DNA of 64,000 nucleotides from the NCBI RefSeq assembly GCF_900104845.1, contig NZ_FNSR01000003.1, positions 682,001-746,000 of the forward strand, in the 5' to 3' direction. Under the pieces are notes generated by a model. The model searched no databases. It was not told the origin of the DNA and saw nothing but the letters and a program-made list of their open reading frames with translations. The DNA is from Paraburkholderia caballeronis. GTDB taxonomy: Bacteria > Pseudomonadota > Gammaproteobacteria > Burkholderiales > Burkholderiaceae. Shown here piece after piece: positions 63,969-64,000 of this stretch. The position numbers and the translations under genes are program-made. Positions within the stretch are counted from its first letter, which is position 1. Each line of letters starts with the position of its first letter.

Positions 63969-64000
63969 CATCAACCGCGACGACGACACGATCGAGATCG
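63961..64000 (+). CDS. Start of next nif-operon gene, partial (possibly nifZ)
   Basis: ATG 63961 overlaps the LRV stop by 8 nt and the first 13 codons read MGDINRDDDTIEI. Many nifB operons of this group continue with nifZ, whose N terminus is acidic, but too little sequence is present to assign it. Confidence 0.4.
   Translation, partial: MGDINRDDDTIEI

Overview
The window reads as chromosomal DNA of a nitrogen-fixing betaproteobacterium close to Paraburkholderia/Burkholderia. It is GC-rich with strong GC-third-position codon bias, carries typical Burkholderiales families (SfnB-like flavoproteins, GcvA-like LysR, small Burkholderia-type hypotheticals), and ends in a nif/fix region whose NifA has the cysteine spacing of the oxygen-sensitive class. 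The genus is an inference. No rRNA, tRNA, CRISPR array, intact insertion sequence or replication origin was recognised.

Region 1 (1-12.4 kb). A partial YbhB/PEBP-like gene, an ArsR-type regulator coupled to a PLP-dependent decarboxylase, then a plus-strand cluster (3.0-12.4 kb) combining two SfnB/DszC-like flavoproteins, one NtaA/DszA-like FMN monooxygenase, an MFS permease and an RbsA/RbsC/RbsB-type ABC transporter. It looks like uptake plus oxidative desulfurization of an unknown organosulfur compound.

Region 2 (12.4-21.4 kb). Glyoxylate/glycolate metabolism: LysR, malate synthase G, GlcG-like protein, a GntR/FCD regulator, serine/alanine-glyoxylate aminotransferase and a 1007-residue FAD/Fe-S oxidase. 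Two identical 16-bp sites, each with a 10-bp palindrome, sit at the starts of the regulator and aminotransferase genes and are probable operators.

Region 3 (21.5-33 kb). A LysR gene diverges from an enolase-superfamily racemase, a DUF485/SSS permease pair and a nitrilase. A four-gene SiaABCD-like switch (PP2C phosphatase, SiaB kinase, SiaC, diguanylate cyclase) follows. Then come a mandelate/lactate-type FMN dehydrogenase and a collapsed block of aldehyde dehydrogenase, TPP-enzyme and Lrp remnants. This resembles a nitrile/hydroxynitrile-to-mandelate route that has partly decayed.

Region 4 (33-46.8 kb). Rhomboid protease, two lipoproteins (one phytase-like), a lipobox-bearing methyltransferase, a solitary SsuD-like monooxygenase, then a chaperone block (groEL, groES, unknown gene, two hsp20 genes). 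Gene debris, including an autotransporter barrel tail, lies just before the nif region.

Region 5 (46.8-64 kb). Three nif transcription units. (i) nifV-nifW-fixABCX-[2Fe-2S] ferredoxin-TPR-like gene, minus strand. (ii) iscS-iscU-erpA-iscA-hscA-fdx, minus strand, a dedicated Fe-S assembly operon without hscB. (iii) nifA, followed by nifB-fdxN-A-type carrier-TPR-like-LRV Fe-S protein and the first bases of another gene, plus strand. Each of the three structural operons has a -24/-12 sigma-54 promoter of canonical spacing, and two have a TGT-N10-ACA NifA site about 95 bp upstream. The genes supply homocitrate (NifV), low-potential electrons (FixABCX), Fe-S clusters (ISC), NifB-co (NifB) and control (NifA). 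The nitrogenase structural genes lie outside the window.
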